Assembly: GCF_900115815.1 (NCBI RefSeq)
Contig: NZ_FOXV01000001.1
Location: forward strand, 434,001 to 498,000
Direction of reading: 5' to 3'
From: Roseivivax halotolerans
GTDB lineage: Bacteria; Pseudomonadota; Alphaproteobacteria; Rhodobacterales; Rhodobacteraceae
DNA: 64,000 bases
The position numbers were made by a program, and so were the translations under genes. The notes under the pieces were generated by a model. That model worked only from the letters and a program-made list of their open reading frames with translations, did no database searches and was not told where the DNA came from. How positions within the stretch are numbered: position 1 is the stretch's first letter; each line of letters starts with the position of its first letter. Shown one piece after another: positions 1-10,032 of the stretch.

Positions 1-1
1 T

Positions 2-130
2 GGATACGATCCGATTTTTCAGCCGACAGGTTTTGATGTGACGTTCGGCGAGATGGATCGCTGGAAAAAGAACGAGATCAGCCATCGCGCGGATGCGATG
101 CGCAAGTTCCTGGACGGGTGTTTTGGCTGA
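2..130 (+). CDS. rdgB: Non-canonical purine NTP pyrophosphatase (XTP/dITP diphosphatase), C-terminal end only
   Basis: The reading frame is open from base 2 to a TGA at 128-130 and encodes the last 42 residues of a protein cut by the window edge. It begins GYDPIFQP and contains FGEM and SHRADAM, which match the C-terminal signature of the HAM1/RdgB family (GYDP.F.P, then SHR.RA). The family removes deaminated purine nucleotides such as XTP and dITP from the precursor pool. It is followed with a short overlap by hemW, a pairing common in alphaproteobacteria. Only the C-terminus can be judged. Confidence 0.8.
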   Translation, partial: GYDPIFQPTGFDVTFGEMDRWKKNEISHRADAMRKFLDGCFG

Positions 131-1298
131 GAACTGGGAGACAGGCGGTTTCGGGCTCTATGTCCACTGGCCGTTCTGTGAGGCCAAGTGCCCGTATTGC
201 GATTTCAATTCCCACGTTACCCGCAGCGTCGATATAGAACGGTGGCGTGCCGCATTTATAGCTGAGTTGCACCGGTGCTTTGAAGCGGTCGGGCCGCGCA
301 GGCTGAACTCGATCTTCTTCGGAGGCGGCACGCCGAGCTTGATGGATCCCGGCCTTGTCGCAGATATTATCGACACCGCGACCGGCTTCTGGCAGCCGAT
401 GCCGGACATCGAGATCACTCTGGAGGCAAACCCTCGATCGGTAGAAGCCGCGCGCTTTTCGGATTTTCGATCTGCAGGCGTCAATCGCGTGTCGATGGGG
501 ATTCAAGCTCTCAACGACCGAGATCTCGCGCGGCTGGGGCGGCTGCATTCCGTCGACGAGTCCTTGAGGGCGTTGGGCACTGCAAGAGAGGTGTTCGAAC
601 GTGTGAGCTTTGATCTCATCTATGCGCGGCAGGATCAGAGCCTTGATGACTGGCGGAATGAGCTGCGACGCGCCATGGATCTTGCCGGAGATCATGTGTC
701 GCTCTATCAACTGACCATCGAACGCGGCACGGCGTTCTGGGAGCGGCAGAGGCGCGGCGCACTGCAGGGCTTGCCCGATGACGACAGAGCGGCGGACATG
801 TTCGACGCGACCGATGAGATTTGCACGGCGCATGGGTTGAAACGCTACGAAGTCTCGAACCATGCAGTTCCAGGCGGAGAATCGCGTCATAACCTCGTCT
901 ATTGGCGCTATGGAGACTACATCGGGGTCGGTCCCGGAGCGCATGGCCGGCTGACGCTCAATGGCACACGGTATGCGACTGAGGCCTGGCGCAATCCCGG
1001 AGCTTGGCTGGACGCCGTAGAGCGAGGAGACGGAACACGAGTTTTGGACCGCCTATCGGGCTGGGATCAAGCTCTCGAATACCTTATGTTGGGTCTGAGG
1101 ATCCAAGAAGGTATAGATATGGATCGTTTGCACAAATTTGATCCGCAGATCGCTACTCCCGAATTGTGCACGCCACTGAAAGATGCCGGGCTTCTTTGGC
1201 AAAGCGGTCAAAGGATCGGAGTGACCGATAGCGGTCAGCTCCTTCTGAATTCCGTCCTCGCGGAGCTTGTCCCGGACCAGGTCACCGAGACTGGCTGA
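123..1298 (+). CDS. hemW: HemW-like radical SAM protein (heme chaperone, formerly 'HemN-like')
   Basis: The protein has a radical SAM cluster motif CEAKCPYC at residues 19-26 (CX3CX2C) preceded by GLYVHWPF, then GGGTPSLM. These are typical of HemW rather than of true HemN. HemW binds heme and a 4Fe-4S cluster and acts in heme delivery; coproporphyrinogen oxidase activity is usually absent in this subfamily. I chose the TTG at 123 as start. It gives the family's short N-terminus and an 8-base overlap with the rdgB stop, whereas an ATG at 93 would add ten residues encoded deep inside rdgB. Length is 391 aa. It converges on parB, with 17 bases of 3' overlap. Confidence 0.85.
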   Translation: MAENWETGGFGLYVHWPFCEAKCPYCDFNSHVTRSVDIERWRAAFIAELHRCFEAVGPRRLNSIFFGGGTPSLMDPGLVADIIDTATGFWQPMPDIEITLEANPRSVEAARFSDFRSAGVNRVSMGIQALNDRDLARLGRLHSVDESLRALGTAREVFERVSFDLIYARQDQSLDDWRNELRRAMDLAGDHVSLYQLTIERGTAFWERQRRGALQGLPDDDRAADMFDATDEICTAHGLKRYEVSNHAVPGGESRHNLVYWRYGDYIGVGPGAHGRLTLNGTRYATEAWRNPGAWLDAVERGDGTRVLDRLSGWDQALEYLMLGLRIQEGIDMDRLHKFDPQIATPELCTPLKDAGLLWQSGQRIGVTDSGQLLLNSVLAELVPDQVTETG

Positions 1299-2190
1299 GG
1301 ATTGCGCAGAGCGCGTCAAGCTGCTCGAGAGTGTCGTAAGAAATCGTAAGCCGACCCGCTTCCGCCCCAGGCTTATGGTCGATCGCGACCTTCATACCGA
1401 GCGCCGCCGCGAGATCACCTTCAAGCGCGCGCGTATCGGCATCCTTCTCGAAGCCCATATCATCGGATCGCGTCTTGCGACGCGTCGTTCGCGTCTCGTC
1501 TTCCTTCGCAAGCGCTTCAGCTGCGCGCACCGAGAGGCCTTTGGATATGATGGTGCGTGCGAGTCCCGACGGATCATTCGCCGTAATCAGGGCGCGCGCG
1601 TGCCCGGCTGACAACTTGCCCTCGGACACGAAGGACTGAACATCCTCGGGCAGGTTCAAAAGCCGCATCAGGTTTGCAATGTGGCTTCGGCTTTTCCCAA
1701 GTGCCTCGGCCAATTGCTCCTGAGTATGGCCGAACTTGAACATCAGCTGACGATAGCCGGCCGCCTCTTCGATCGCATTGAGATCTGCGCGCTGGATGTT
1801 CTCGATGATCGCGATTTCGAGAACTTCAGTGTCGTTCAGCTCGCGAATTAGAACCGGCATCTCGTGAAGCTTGGCAATCTGAGCCGCTCGCCACCGCCGC
1901 TCGCCAGCAACGATTTCGTAGCGACCCGGCGCGTCGTTTTTCTCACGGACGATGATCGGTTGAATAATGCCCTTCGAACGAATCGAATTGGCAAGCTCCT
2001 GCAGCTGCTCATCGGTGAAGGATCGACGTGGCTGCTCGGGATTGGGCTCGATTTGCTCTATCGGGATCAGGCGGTCCGGTTGGCGAGGAGAAGGGGATTC
2101 CTGCGGGCCCGCCACGGACTGGGGTTCGACATCCGCCATCAGAGCGGACAGACCGCGACCCAGGCCCCGTTTTTCGCGTTTCTCTGCCAT
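1282..2190 (-). CDS. parB: Chromosome partitioning protein ParB
   Basis: 302 aa. The N-terminus (MAEKREKRGLGRGLSALMAD) is the usual chromosomal ParB opening. The ParB/Srx domain follows with NPEQPRRSF and the CTPase/clamp motif GERRWRAAQ, then a helix-turn-helix around GHTQEQLAEALGKSRSHIANLMR that reads parS. ParB loads at parS and slides as a CTP-dependent clamp to organise the origin region. It lies 11 bases downstream of parA in the same operon, and three parS-like palindromes are present within about 8 kb of it. Confidence 0.95.
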   Translation of the reverse strand: MAEKREKRGLGRGLSALMADVEPQSVAGPQESPSPRQPDRLIPIEQIEPNPEQPRRSFTDEQLQELANSIRSKGIIQPIIVREKNDAPGRYEIVAGERRWRAAQIAKLHEMPVLIRELNDTEVLEIAIIENIQRADLNAIEEAAGYRQLMFKFGHTQEQLAEALGKSRSHIANLMRLLNLPEDVQSFVSEGKLSAGHARALITANDPSGLARTIISKGLSVRAAEALAKEDETRTTRRKTRSDDMGFEKDADTRALEGDLAAALGMKVAIDHKPGAEAGRLTISYDTLEQLDALCAILSQSR

Positions 2191-2201
2191 GCGAGCTCTC
2201 C

Positions 2202-3020
2202 TCAGGCCGCGTTTCTTTTCTTGGTGGACATCAGCTCGCGCGCCAAGGCGCGGTAGGCGGCTGCGCCTTTAGACTGGCTGTCATAGGTCAGGACCGGCAT
2301 CGCATAGGACGGGGCTTCACTGACCCGGACGTTGCGAGGAATGACTGTACGAAATACGAGTTCGCCGAGATTGCTGCGCGCATCGTCTTCGACTTGCTGC
2401 GATAGATTGTTCCGCGCGTCGTACATCGTCAGCACGATTCCTTCGATGCGCAGGTTCGGATTTGCACTTTGGCGGACTTCACGAATCGTCATCATCAGCT
2501 GCGACAAACCTTCCAGTGCGAAGAATTCGCTCTGGAGCGGCACGAGCACGGAATGAGAGGCAACCATGGCGTTGACTGTCAAAAGGTTCAGGGATGGCGG
2601 ACAGTCGATCAAAATGAGGTCGAAGCCGAATTGATCGATATCTTTCTGTCGCAGGGCATCATGCAGCAGAAAGCTTCTTTTCTCATTGGAGATAAGCTCG
2701 ATGTCTGCGGAACTGAGGTCCACCGTTGCGGGGATGAGCGACAGGTTTTCGATCTCGGTGGTCTGCACCACCTCTTCCAGTGGGATATCATCGAGCAGGA
2801 GCTCGTAGCTCGTATATTCACGATCCGTCGGTTCGATACCCAGGCCGGTCGACGCATTGCCTTGGGGGTCGAGGTCCACGACCAGAATCCGCTGGCCCTG
2901 CTCTGCCAGCGCGGCGCCGAGATTGATGGTTGTCGTCGTTTTTCCGACCCCGCCTTTCTGGTTGGCGATAGCTATGATCTTGGGGCTTTTCGGGCGCGTG
3001 AGATCAGACACGACGAGCAT
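2202..3020 (-). CDS. parA: Chromosome partitioning ATPase ParA
   Basis: 272 aa from the ATG at 3020. The deviant Walker A motif KGGVGKTT is at residues 22-29, followed by DLDPQGNAS and LILIDCPPSLN, all typical of chromosomal ParA/Soj. It is the ATPase that moves ParB-parS complexes. The open frame runs further upstream, to 3176, but that extension lies inside rsmG and is basic, low-complexity sequence, so I reject it. The chosen start overlaps the 3' end of rsmG by 17 bases, consistent with translational coupling in mnmE-mnmG-rsmG-parA-parB. Confidence 0.95.
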   Translation of the reverse strand: MLVVSDLTRPKSPKIIAIANQKGGVGKTTTTINLGAALAEQGQRILVVDLDPQGNASTGLGIEPTDREYTSYELLLDDIPLEEVVQTTEIENLSLIPATVDLSSADIELISNEKRSFLLHDALRQKDIDQFGFDLILIDCPPSLNLLTVNAMVASHSVLVPLQSEFFALEGLSQLMMTIREVRQSANPNLRIEGIVLTMYDARNNLSQQVEDDARSNLGELVFRTVIPRNVRVSEAPSYAMPVLTYDSQSKGAAAYRALARELMSTKKRNAA

Positions 3021-3615
3021 CTCCGATGATGACGATGGCGGATGAGGGGTCTGTCTTGCTTGTAACGGCCTCGTAGGTGAATGACCACGTCTGGGACGCT
3101 TCTTCGATCTCTTTTTGCCAGTTGGCACCTTTGGGAAACACCATCTTGCCCGCATTTGAAAGGTGGGGCGCGGCATAGTCGAGAAGAGATGAAATGCTTG
3201 CCAATGCGCGTGCGCTCACGGTGTCAGCACTTTGAGGTTCGAGCGCTTCGATGCGAGAAGCTTTCACCTGCGCGTTGAGCCCGTGCTCACGGATTGCGGT
3301 TCTCAGAAAAGCTGCTTTTCGATGATCACTTTCAACGAGGACGAAGCGCAATTTCGGGACGTGCGTCTTCGCTGCGATCGCCAAGACAATAGCGGGATAG
3401 CCGCCGCCACTTCCGATATCGAGCCAACGACCCTCGCTTGGAAGACACGGGACAAGCTGAAGGGAATCGAGGATGTGACGTTCCCAGATATGAGCTTCAG
3501 AGCTCTTGGAAATGAGATTGATACGCTGTGTCCATTTTTTCGAAAGCGCCTCGAAGCGCTCTAGCTCTTGCAATGTTTCACGTGAAACATCGCCGACACT
3601 CGCAAACGCGCTCAT
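3004..3615 (-). CDS. rsmG: 16S rRNA (guanine527-N7)-methyltransferase RsmG
   Basis: 203 aa. The SAM-binding motif [17 protein letters not shown] and the later VSARALAS are hallmarks of RsmG (GidB), which methylates G527 of 16S rRNA. The start overlaps the mnmG stop by 4 bases. Codons near the N-terminus, read as VSRET, are written with a perfect 16-bp parS palindrome (3574-3589), so this stretch carries both protein and partitioning information. Confidence 0.95.
   Translation of the reverse strand: MSAFASVGDVSRETLQELERFEALSKKWTQRINLISKSSEAHIWERHILDSLQLVPCLPSEGRWLDIGSGGGYPAIVLAIAAKTHVPKLRFVLVESDHRKAAFLRTAIREHGLNAQVKASRIEALEPQSADTVSARALASISSLLDYAAPHLSNAGKMVFPKGANWQKEIEEASQTWSFTYEAVTSKTDPSSAIVIIGDARRV
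3574..3589. other. parS site (perfect), inside rsmG
   Basis: TGTTTCACGTGAAACA is a perfect 16-bp palindrome identical to the widely conserved parS consensus bound by ParB. It is written into rsmG codons for VSRET near the N-terminus and lies about 1.4 kb upstream of parB. Confidence 0.9.
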
Positions 3616-5489
3616 GCCGTTTTTACGCGTTGAGCCTGTCTCAGCTTGGCAAGAATTAAGCCGAGAGCCGCCGGCGTCACCCCCTCGATTCGGCTTGCCT
3701 GACCCAAGCTGGCTGGACGCGCCGCCGAGAGCTTGGCCTTCAATTCATTCGACAATCCGTCGAGGCTTCCAAAGTTGAAATCTACCGGGATGAGTGCGTC
3801 TTCATCCTTCTTCATAGCCGCAACATCACGTTCCTGCCTTTTTATATAATTCGCATAAAGCGCCTCACGTTCAAGCTGGGCGCGACACTCGGCATCAATG
3901 TCAGATAGCTCAGGCGCGACGTTGATTAGAGTGTCGAAATTGACCTCTGGAAAGGCAAGGAGCTCGAAAGCGTCTCTTTTATGTCCATCTTTTCCTGCAG
4001 CCACACCGTTGTCCCTCAACTCAGACGGCCGCAGAGAATGGGTCTTCAGGCGCGATGTGGCACTCGCGAGGCGTCTCGACTTGTCCTCGAAAACCTCACG
4101 CCGCTCTCTACCGACCAAACCCCATTCTACGCCTTTCGGCGTCAGGCGCTGGTCCGCATTGTCGGCACGGAGGAACAGCCTGAACTCTGCGCGCGACGTA
4201 AACATGCGGTAAGGCTCCATCACACCGCGTGACGTCAAATCATCAATCATCACACCGATATAGCTATCGGTGCGCGAGAAGGTGACATGCGGTTCCGCAC
4301 GCGACGTCCGGGCAGCATTCAGACCGGCAACCAGACCTTGAGCGGCGGCCTCTTCGTACCCGGTTGTTCCGTTGATCTGCCCAGCGAGAAAGAGACCGGG
4401 AACATCCTTCACAGCCAAAGAAAGGGTCAAGGCCCGTGGATCGACGTAGTCGTATTCAATTGCATAGCCTGGCTGCAGAATTTCAGCACTCTCAAGACCC
4501 ACGATGCTATGAATGTAATCAGCCTGGATATCTGCGGGCAACGAGGTCGAAATTCCGTTGGGATAGACCGTGGTGTCATTCAGACATTCCGGCTCAAGGA
4601 AGATCTGGTGCGAGTCCTTCTCGGGAAAACGAACAACTTTGTCCTCGATCGACGGGCAGTATCGCGGGCCGACACCGTCAATATGTCCGCCATACATCGC
4701 CGATTTGTTCAGGTTGGCCCGGATGATCTCGTGCGTTTTTCTGTTGGTATGCGTGATGCCACAAGCGATCTGCCTCGCCTTCGGTTTTTGCGAAAGGAAC
4801 GAAAACATTACCGGCTCATCATCGCCCGGCTGCTGTTCGAGCCTGTCCCAATCGATCGTTGCTCCGTTCAACCGAGGCGGGGTACCCGTCTTGAGACGAC
4901 CGAGAGGGAGTTCGAAGCCGTCCATTCGTTCAGCAAGTTTAGTGCTGGCCTGATCGCCCATCCTGCCAGCACTGTAGGATACATCGCCAATATGCACAGT
5001 GCCGCGAAGGAAGGTGCCAGTCGTCAATACAACTGAACCCGACCGCAGAATACGCCCATCGGCTAATTCCACACCACACACGGCTCCATTCTCTACGACA
5101 AGGTCGACGACCTCCGCGAAGATAAGATCGAGATCCGGCTGCTTCGCGAGTTCGGATTTCATGTATGTACGGTAGAGCGCCCGGTCCGCTTGGGCGCGCG
5201 GACCCTGAACGGCCGGCCCCTTGCGGCGGTTCAGGAGACGGAATTGGATTCCGGCGTTGTCCGCCACGCGAGCCATCACACCATCGAGCGCGTCTATCTC
5301 ACGGACGAGATGTCCCTTACCCAGACCACCGATCGCAGGATTGCAAGACATCACCCCGATGTCGTTTTCCCGCATCGTAATCAAAAGAGTGTGCGCGCCA
5401 GCCCGTGCAGACGCATGCGCTGCTTCCGCACCTGCATGACCCGCGCCGATGACTATCACATCCGCATCTCGATGTTTCACGTGAAACAC
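3612..5489 (-). CDS. mnmG: tRNA uridine-5-carboxymethylaminomethyl modification enzyme MnmG
   Basis: 625 aa, the full family length. The FAD-binding motif [21 protein letters not shown] is near residue 11 and the MnmG signature [19 protein letters not shown] follows. With MnmE it installs cmnm5U at the wobble position of certain tRNAs; mnmE lies 2 bases upstream in the same operon. The first six codons encode MFHVKH and coincide with a perfect parS palindrome at 5473-5488, so the start region is fixed by two functions. Neighbours rsmG, parA and parB follow in the order typical of alphaproteobacterial origin regions. Confidence 0.97.
   Translation of the reverse strand: MFHVKHRDADVIVIGAGHAGAEAAHASARAGAHTLLITMRENDIGVMSCNPAIGGLGKGHLVREIDALDGVMARVADNAGIQFRLLNRRKGPAVQGPRAQADRALYRTYMKSELAKQPDLDLIFAEVVDLVVENGAVCGVELADGRILRSGSVVLTTGTFLRGTVHIGDVSYSAGRMGDQASTKLAERMDGFELPLGRLKTGTPPRLNGATIDWDRLEQQPGDDEPVMFSFLSQKPKARQIACGITHTNRKTHEIIRANLNKSAMYGGHIDGVGPRYCPSIEDKVVRFPEKDSHQIFLEPECLNDTTVYPNGISTSLPADIQADYIHSIVGLESAEILQPGYAIEYDYVDPRALTLSLAVKDVPGLFLAGQINGTTGYEEAAAQGLVAGLNAARTSRAEPHVTFSRTDSYIGVMIDDLTSRGVMEPYRMFTSRAEFRLFLRADNADQRLTPKGVEWGLVGRERREVFEDKSRRLASATSRLKTHSLRPSELRDNGVAAGKDGHKRDAFELLAFPEVNFDTLINVAPELSDIDAECRAQLEREALYANYIKRQERDVAAMKKDEDALIPVDFNFGSLDGLSNELKAKLSAARPASLGQASRIEGVTPAALGLILAKLRQAQRVKTA
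5473..5488. other. parS site (perfect), first codons of mnmG
   Basis: TGTTTCACGTGAAACA again, here starting at the second base of the mnmG start codon. Read in frame it encodes the opening residues MFHVKH. The mRNA start region is therefore also palindromic and could fold. Confidence 0.9.
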
Positions 5490-5491
5490 TC

Positions 5492-6778
5492 CTACTTTCC
5501 GAGACAGAAGTTCGCGAAGACTTCATCAAGTACAGCCTCCACATCAACTTGACCAATGAGAATTTCAAGCTCTCGGATAGCTGAGCGTAATTCTTCCGCT
5601 GCAAGGTCGTACTGGTCAGTACCAATGTTCAGAAACCTTGCAGAATTTTCGAGCAACACCGTCGCGCGCTCAAGCGCCATCCGATGCCGTTCCCGGGTCA
5701 CCAAGCCCCCATCTGTGCTTCTTTCTTTCAGCCTGTCCTGGATTGCAGTGACAACGCGGTCCACCCCGTGCCCGTTAAGCGCCGATATCGCCGTAGGATC
5801 TTTCGAGAGGTCGCCCTTGGTGGCGAAGACGAGATCACTATCGCGACGCGGTACATCGGGAAACGTGCCGGTATCGGACAAAAAGATCCGAAGGTCCGCT
5901 CTATCGCCACGTTCCAACGCACGCGCAACGCCGAGCGCTTCGACCTCGTCCTCGGTTTCCCTGACACCGGCAGTGTCGATCAATGTCACCGGCAGACCGC
6001 CAAGATCCATCCTCACCTCGATCACGTCGCGGGTCGTCCCGGCTATATGCGAAGTGATCGCCGCATCCCGACCCGCAAGGGCGTTCAGCAACGTCGATTT
6101 ACCCACATTTGGCGCACCAATGATGGCGACGTCAAAACCGAGCCGCAGCCGCTCTGCCGCGCCGCTCTTTTCCAACTCCTCGCCAATTTCTTTCGAGACG
6201 CGCCCAATGAGGTCGGAAACCTCGTCGGACACATCTTCCGGCACCTCTTCATCAGCGAAGTCGATGACAGCCTCGAGAAGCGATGCCGCCCGGATTAAAT
6301 TCACGCGCCATTGACCCACCTTTTCGCCAAAGGCGCCTTCAAACACGCGCAATGCCTGGCGCCGCTGTCCCTCGGTCTCGCTTTCGATAAGATCAGACAG
6401 CGCTTCGACCTGCACAAGATCGAGACGTCCGTTCTCCAAGGCGCGCCGGGTAAATTCGCCCGGCTCCGCGAGCCGAAGCTCCGGCAGCTTGCCGAGCTCG
6501 GCGAGAACAGCGCGGACAATCGCGATGGATCCGTGAAGATGAAGCTCGGCGACACGCTCGCCCGTGAAGCTTTTACCGTCCTCGAACAGAAGGACCAGCG
6601 CCTCATCGAGAACGCCTCCTTCGGAATCCAGGATCTTTCGAAGCGCAGTTTTCCTGGGCGCCGGTAAATCAACCCCCAACGCTGTTACCGCGGACCATGC
6701 CGAAGTCCCGGATATACGTACAACCGCCAGTCCAGATTTCCCCTCGCCCGTTGCGAGGGCGAAGATCGTATCCATCAT
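5492..6778 (-). CDS. mnmE: tRNA modification GTPase MnmE
   Basis: 428 aa. The N-terminal tetrahydrofolate-binding domain opens with [22 protein letters not shown]. The inserted G domain carries [14 protein letters not shown] (G1), a TTRD switch and DTAG (G3). The chain ends in the conserved C-terminal CLGK motif, whose cysteine is catalytic in the family. It partners MnmG, 2 bases downstream. It follows rho on the same strand with a gap of 17 bases. Confidence 0.96.
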   Translation of the reverse strand: MMDTIFALATGEGKSGLAVVRISGTSAWSAVTALGVDLPAPRKTALRKILDSEGGVLDEALVLLFEDGKSFTGERVAELHLHGSIAIVRAVLAELGKLPELRLAEPGEFTRRALENGRLDLVQVEALSDLIESETEGQRRQALRVFEGAFGEKVGQWRVNLIRAASLLEAVIDFADEEVPEDVSDEVSDLIGRVSKEIGEELEKSGAAERLRLGFDVAIIGAPNVGKSTLLNALAGRDAAITSHIAGTTRDVIEVRMDLGGLPVTLIDTAGVRETEDEVEALGVARALERGDRADLRIFLSDTGTFPDVPRRDSDLVFATKGDLSKDPTAISALNGHGVDRVVTAIQDRLKERSTDGGLVTRERHRMALERATVLLENSARFLNIGTDQYDLAAEELRSAIRELEILIGQVDVEAVLDEVFANFCLGK

Positions 6779-6795
6779 GACTGCCCGCCTCGTGA

Positions 6796-8067
6796 TTAGG
6801 TATTCATCGAATCGAAGAACTCGGAATTCGTCTTGGTCTGCTTCAACTTGGACAGAAGGAATTCGATCGCGTCCGTCGTCCCCATCGGGTTGAGGATCCG
6901 GCGAAGTACGAAGGTTTTCTGAAGATCGCCCTTGTCGACCAAGAGCTCTTCCTTCCGAGTACCGGACTTCAGAATATCGATGGCCGGGAAGACGCGTTTA
7001 TCTGCGATCTTCCTGTCGAGAACGATCTCCGAGTTGCCCGTCCCCTTGAATTCTTCAAAGATCACTTCGTCCATCCTGCTGCCCGTATCGATCAGCGCGG
7101 TCGAGATAATGGTCAGGGATCCGCCTTCCTCGATATTTCGCGCCGCGCCGAAAAAACGCTTCGGCCGTTGGAGGGCATTGGCATCAACGCCACCGGTCAA
7201 GACTTTCCCCGAAGACGGAACGACCGTGTTGAAGGCCCGGCCCAGACGCGTAATCGAATCGAGAAGTATGACGACGTCGCGCTTGTGTTCGACAAGGCGC
7301 TTGGCTTTCTCGATGACCATTTCGCTGACCGCTACGTGACGCGTCGCCGGTTCGTCAAAGGTGGAGGAGATGACCTCGCCCTTCACGGAGCGCTGCATAT
7401 CCGTGACCTCTTCCGGCCGCTCATCGATCAGAAGGACGATCAGGTAGCACTCGGGATGATTCTTCTCGATAGAACTCGCGATATTCTGCATCAGAACGGT
7501 CTTACCCGTCCTTGGAGGCGCAACGATCAGGGAGCGCTGCCCTTTTCCGATCGGGGCGACGAGATCGATGATCCGGGCAGAACGGTCCTTGATGGTCGGA
7601 TCCTCGATCTCCATTTGTAACCGCTCATCCGGATAAAGCGGCGTGAGGTTGTCGAAGGCAATCTTGTGACGCGCGCGCTCGGGCAGTTCGAAATTGATTT
7701 GCGTGACATCCATCAGCGCGAAATAGCGCTCGTTATCCTCAGGCGCCTTGATCTGGCCCTCGATCGTATCTCCCGTCCTGAGCGAGAATTTACGGATCAT
7801 ATCCGGCGACACATAGATGTCGTCCGGGCCCGGAAGATAATTCGCCTCAGGCGACCGAAGGAAGCCAAACCCGTCTTGGAGCACTTCAAGCACGCCATCG
7901 CCGTAGATATCCCAGCCTTCATCAGCCCGCTCTCGCAGGATCTGGAACATCATCTCGCCCTTACGCATCGTCGACGCGTTCTCGATCTCAAGCTCTTCGG
8001 CGAGCGCAAGAAGATCCTTCGGCGATTGTGCCTTGAGATCGGACAGGTTGAGTTTTTCAAGGTTCAT
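6796..8067 (-). CDS. rho: Transcription termination factor Rho
   Basis: 423 aa from the ATG at 8067, giving the usual N-terminus [20 protein letters not shown]. An N-terminal helical domain and RNA-binding cold-shock-like domain ([21 protein letters not shown]) are followed by an ATPase domain with Walker A APPRTGKT and DSITRLGRA. The hexameric helicase ends Rho-dependent transcripts. It is the first gene of the leftward operon, and a TTGACA-N17-TAGCAG promoter lies at 8152-8180 on this strand. A longer frame to 8103 adds 12 residues without family support. Confidence 0.96.
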   Translation of the reverse strand: MNLEKLNLSDLKAQSPKDLLALAEELEIENASTMRKGEMMFQILRERADEGWDIYGDGVLEVLQDGFGFLRSPEANYLPGPDDIYVSPDMIRKFSLRTGDTIEGQIKAPEDNERYFALMDVTQINFELPERARHKIAFDNLTPLYPDERLQMEIEDPTIKDRSARIIDLVAPIGKGQRSLIVAPPRTGKTVLMQNIASSIEKNHPECYLIVLLIDERPEEVTDMQRSVKGEVISSTFDEPATRHVAVSEMVIEKAKRLVEHKRDVVILLDSITRLGRAFNTVVPSSGKVLTGGVDANALQRPKRFFGAARNIEEGGSLTIISTALIDTGSRMDEVIFEEFKGTGNSEIVLDRKIADKRVFPAIDILKSGTRKEELLVDKGDLQKTFVLRRILNPMGTTDAIEFLLSKLKQTKTNSEFFDSMNT

Positions 8068-8129
8068 GCAGACAGCGATGCGTGGCGGTAAGCGCCACAG
8101 CATTCCTTAAGATAGATCATGGGAAGTCC

Positions 8130-8145
8130 TGACCGGGACCGGTCA
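8130..8145. repeat. Perfect inverted repeat in the rho leader
   Basis: TGACCGG-GA-CCGGTCA forms a 7-bp inverted repeat (a hairpin with 5 bp and a 6-nt loop if folded). It lies between the candidate rho promoter and the rho start, so in the rho mRNA it would be a leader hairpin. There is no T-run, and its function is unknown. Confidence 0.45.
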
Positions 8146-8151
8146 GAGACC

Positions 8152-8180
8152 CTGCTAGTCCCGGACGCTGTCCGTGTCAA
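8152..8180 (-). promoter_or_regulatory. Candidate sigma-70-type promoter of rho
   Basis: On the minus strand a perfect -35 hexamer TTGACA (8175-8180) is followed after 17 bases by TAGCAG (8152-8157). It leaves a leader of about 75-80 nt before rho. The leader contains the palindrome at 8130-8145 (TGACCGG, two bases, CCGGTCA). The -10 is only a moderate match. Confidence 0.5.
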
Positions 8181-8410
8181 TCTGCCGAGAGATTGGCTGG
8201 GCTCATGATCAGCACAAATATAATAAGGTATTAAGAAAAGATGAAGTTTGATGAAGGCATCGCATCTAGCTGGGGATACTTGGCTTACCCACCCAATATC
8301 CACGTGATCAAGCTGATGGTACAAAACATTGGAGAAGTAGAGAAAGTTGGAAAGAAGAAGAATATTTATAATGATAACATAGGCTTAAAGGGGATCTACG
8401 TATGGAGTAT

Positions 8411-8419
8411 TGTGGATAA
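8411..8419 (-). other. DnaA box (perfect)
   Basis: TGTGGATAA is the exact reverse complement of TTATCCACA. It lies at the edge of the AT-rich segment of the putative origin. Confidence 0.65.
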
Positions 8420-8594
8420 ACCCGTGCACTAAACGTTTCTTTCACAAGCATGACCTGAGACCGACTTATCCTGCCCCCAACAGGCATGACAGGCCTGAAG
8501 GATCACAAGAACCTTTGAATTCATCCCCGGCTTGAACAAGAAGTACTTTTTGAACAGAAGGATCCGCACGAAGATACATGTCTCTTTCAGACGG

Positions 8595-8603
8595 TTATCC
8601 ACA
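8595..8603 (+). other. DnaA box (perfect)
   Basis: TTATCCACA lies at the right border of the putative origin and shares its last base with the maf start codon, so DnaA bound here would also sit on the maf translation start. Confidence 0.65.
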
Positions 8604-9202
8604 TGCATCGTGACCTCGTTCTGGCCTCTGCCTCCGAAATTCGATCCCGGTTGCTGCACCAGGCGCGTGTGACCCATCGAATCGTGCCCGCGCGGCTTGA
8701 TGAAGATGCGATCCGGGAAAGCCTCGCAGCGGAAGTGGCCCCGGCGCGCGATGTCGCCGACACGCTGGCCGAGATGAAAGCCCGGAAAGCTTCGGATAAG
8801 GAGCCGGACGCGCTTGTTCTGGGGTGCGATCAGGTTCTCACCCACGCGAACACGATATTCGGCAAGCCACAGACCCGCGATGAGGCGCGCTCGCAACTCA
8901 TGGAGCTTCGCGGGAAAACCCACATGCTCCTCTCCGCTGCGGTTCTCTATGACGCGGGTGAGCCTGTCTGGCGTCATATCGGTCAAGTACGCATGACGAT
9001 GCGAAACTTTTCAGATGCGTATCTCGACGAGTATCTTGAGCGAAACTGGGACAGCGCCCGCGACTCGGTCGGCTGCTACAAGCTCGAGGAAGAAGGCGCA
9101 CGGCTCTTCGCGCAGGTGCAGGGCGATTACTTTTCGGTTTTGGGTCTGCCTCTTCTCGAACTCCTGAACTACCTTACGCTCAGAGGAGACCTGCCCGGAT
9201 GA
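8603..9202 (+). CDS. maf: Maf-like nucleotide pyrophosphatase
   Basis: 199 aa. The N-terminal signature [14 protein letters not shown] matches the Maf/YhdE fold (LASxSxxR). The family hydrolyses non-canonical or modified nucleoside triphosphates to monophosphates. Its stop overlaps the aroE start by 4 bases, and it heads the rightward run maf-aroE-coaE-dnaQ. The gene begins directly on the right-hand DnaA box of the putative origin. Confidence 0.88.
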   Translation: MHRDLVLASASEIRSRLLHQARVTHRIVPARLDEDAIRESLAAEVAPARDVADTLAEMKARKASDKEPDALVLGCDQVLTHANTIFGKPQTRDEARSQLMELRGKTHMLLSAAVLYDAGEPVWRHIGQVRMTMRNFSDAYLDEYLERNWDSARDSVGCYKLEEEGARLFAQVQGDYFSVLGLPLLELLNYLTLRGDLPG

Positions 9203-10032
9203 CCGCACAGCGCATTCCCCTGGCCGGCGTTATAGGCTCGCCGATCGCGCATTCGCGCTCTCCGCGGCTGCACGGCCATTGGCTTCGCAAGTACGGTATT
9301 CAGGGCCATTACATTCCGATGGATGTGCCGTCAGACAAGCTGGCTGACACGTTGAAACTCCTGCCCCAGCTTGGGTTCGTGGGTTTGAATGTGACTATCC
9401 CCTACAAGGAAAAGGTTCTGGATCTTGCCGATCTCGTGACAGATCGCGCCGCCCTGATCGGAGCCGCAAACACCCTTATCTTTCGGAAAGATGGCCGCAT
9501 CCATGCCGATAACACAGATGGATATGGCTTTCTTGAGAACCTGCGGCAGAATGCGGATGGATGGGTGCCGCAAGCCGGCCCGGCCGTCGTCTTTGGCGCC
9601 GGTGGCGCGGCGCGAGCCGTTCTCGCTTCGCTCCTCGATGCGGGCGTGCCAGAGATCGTCCTGACCAACCGGACCCGCCACCGCGCAGAAGTGCTTGCTC
9701 AAGACCTGGGTACCCGCGTCCGGGTCGTTGACTGGGTCCGGGCTGGCAACGTGCTCGACGATGCGGCGACCGTGGTGAACACGACCTCGCTTGGTATGGT
9801 CGGTCACCCAGAACTGCGCGTGCCTCTCGATGGTCTGAACACAAAATCGCTCGTGACCGATCTCGTTTACGCTCCTCTCGAAACCCGGCTTCTGCGCGTC
9901 GCCTCCGAAATGGGATGCCAGACAGTCGACGGTCTGGGCATGCTTCTGCATCAGGCCGTGCCCGGCTTCGAGCGTTGGTTCGGGCATCGCCCCGAAGTCG
10001 ATGAAGCAACGCGCGCGGCTGTCCTGCGATGA
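9199..10032 (+). CDS. aroE: Shikimate dehydrogenase (NADP+)
   Basis: 277 aa. The substrate-binding motif [15 protein letters not shown] lies at the N-terminus, followed by NVTIPYKE with the catalytic lysine. The Rossmann motif [10 protein letters not shown] and NTTSLGM come later. It reduces 3-dehydroshikimate to shikimate in aromatic amino acid synthesis. It overlaps maf and coaE by 4 bases each, so the three are probably co-translated. Confidence 0.95.
   Translation: MTAQRIPLAGVIGSPIAHSRSPRLHGHWLRKYGIQGHYIPMDVPSDKLADTLKLLPQLGFVGLNVTIPYKEKVLDLADLVTDRAALIGAANTLIFRKDGRIHADNTDGYGFLENLRQNADGWVPQAGPAVVFGAGGAARAVLASLLDAGVPEIVLTNRTRHRAEVLAQDLGTRVRVVDWVRAGNVLDDAATVVNTTSLGMVGHPELRVPLDGLNTKSLVTDLVYAPLETRLLRVASEMGCQTVDGLGMLLHQAVPGFERWFGHRPEVDEATRAAVLR

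Larger units (their letters stand above)
8068..8603. other. Putative chromosomal replication origin (oriC)
   Basis: This is the longest gene-free stretch before the cluster. Its 8210-8400 part is strikingly AT-rich and purine-rich in an otherwise GC-rich window, as expected for a duplex-unwinding element. Two perfect DnaA boxes of sequence TTATCCACA occur, at 8411-8419 (minus) and 8595-8603 (plus), with a weaker ATATCCACG at 8296-8304. Genes diverge from it on both sides (rho operon leftward, maf-aroE-coaE-dnaQ rightward), and parAB plus three parS-like sites lie nearby. In other alphaproteobacteria the origin lies in this same rho/maf/par neighbourhood, often beside hemE, which is absent here. 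The call is inference from motif and context; no strand-composition skew was calculated. Confidence 0.7.

Noticed and set aside
93-122. ATG at 93 as the hemW start
   Set aside because: It adds ten residues encoded within rdgB. The TTG at 123 gives the normal short distance to GLYVHWPF and a stop/start overlap.
3021-3176. N-terminal extension of parA
   Set aside because: It lies inside rsmG, is rich in R, P and S, and ParA families start just before the KGGVGKTT motif, matching the ATG at 3020.
8241-8432. A 63-codon open frame on the plus strand in the rho/maf gap
   Set aside because: Its composition is that of the AT-rich origin-like DNA, it has no recognisable domain, and it runs through a DnaA box. 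I treat it as non-coding.
8465-8473. Extra DnaA box TTATCCTGC
   Set aside because: Three mismatches to TTATCCACA, including positions that are normally conserved.
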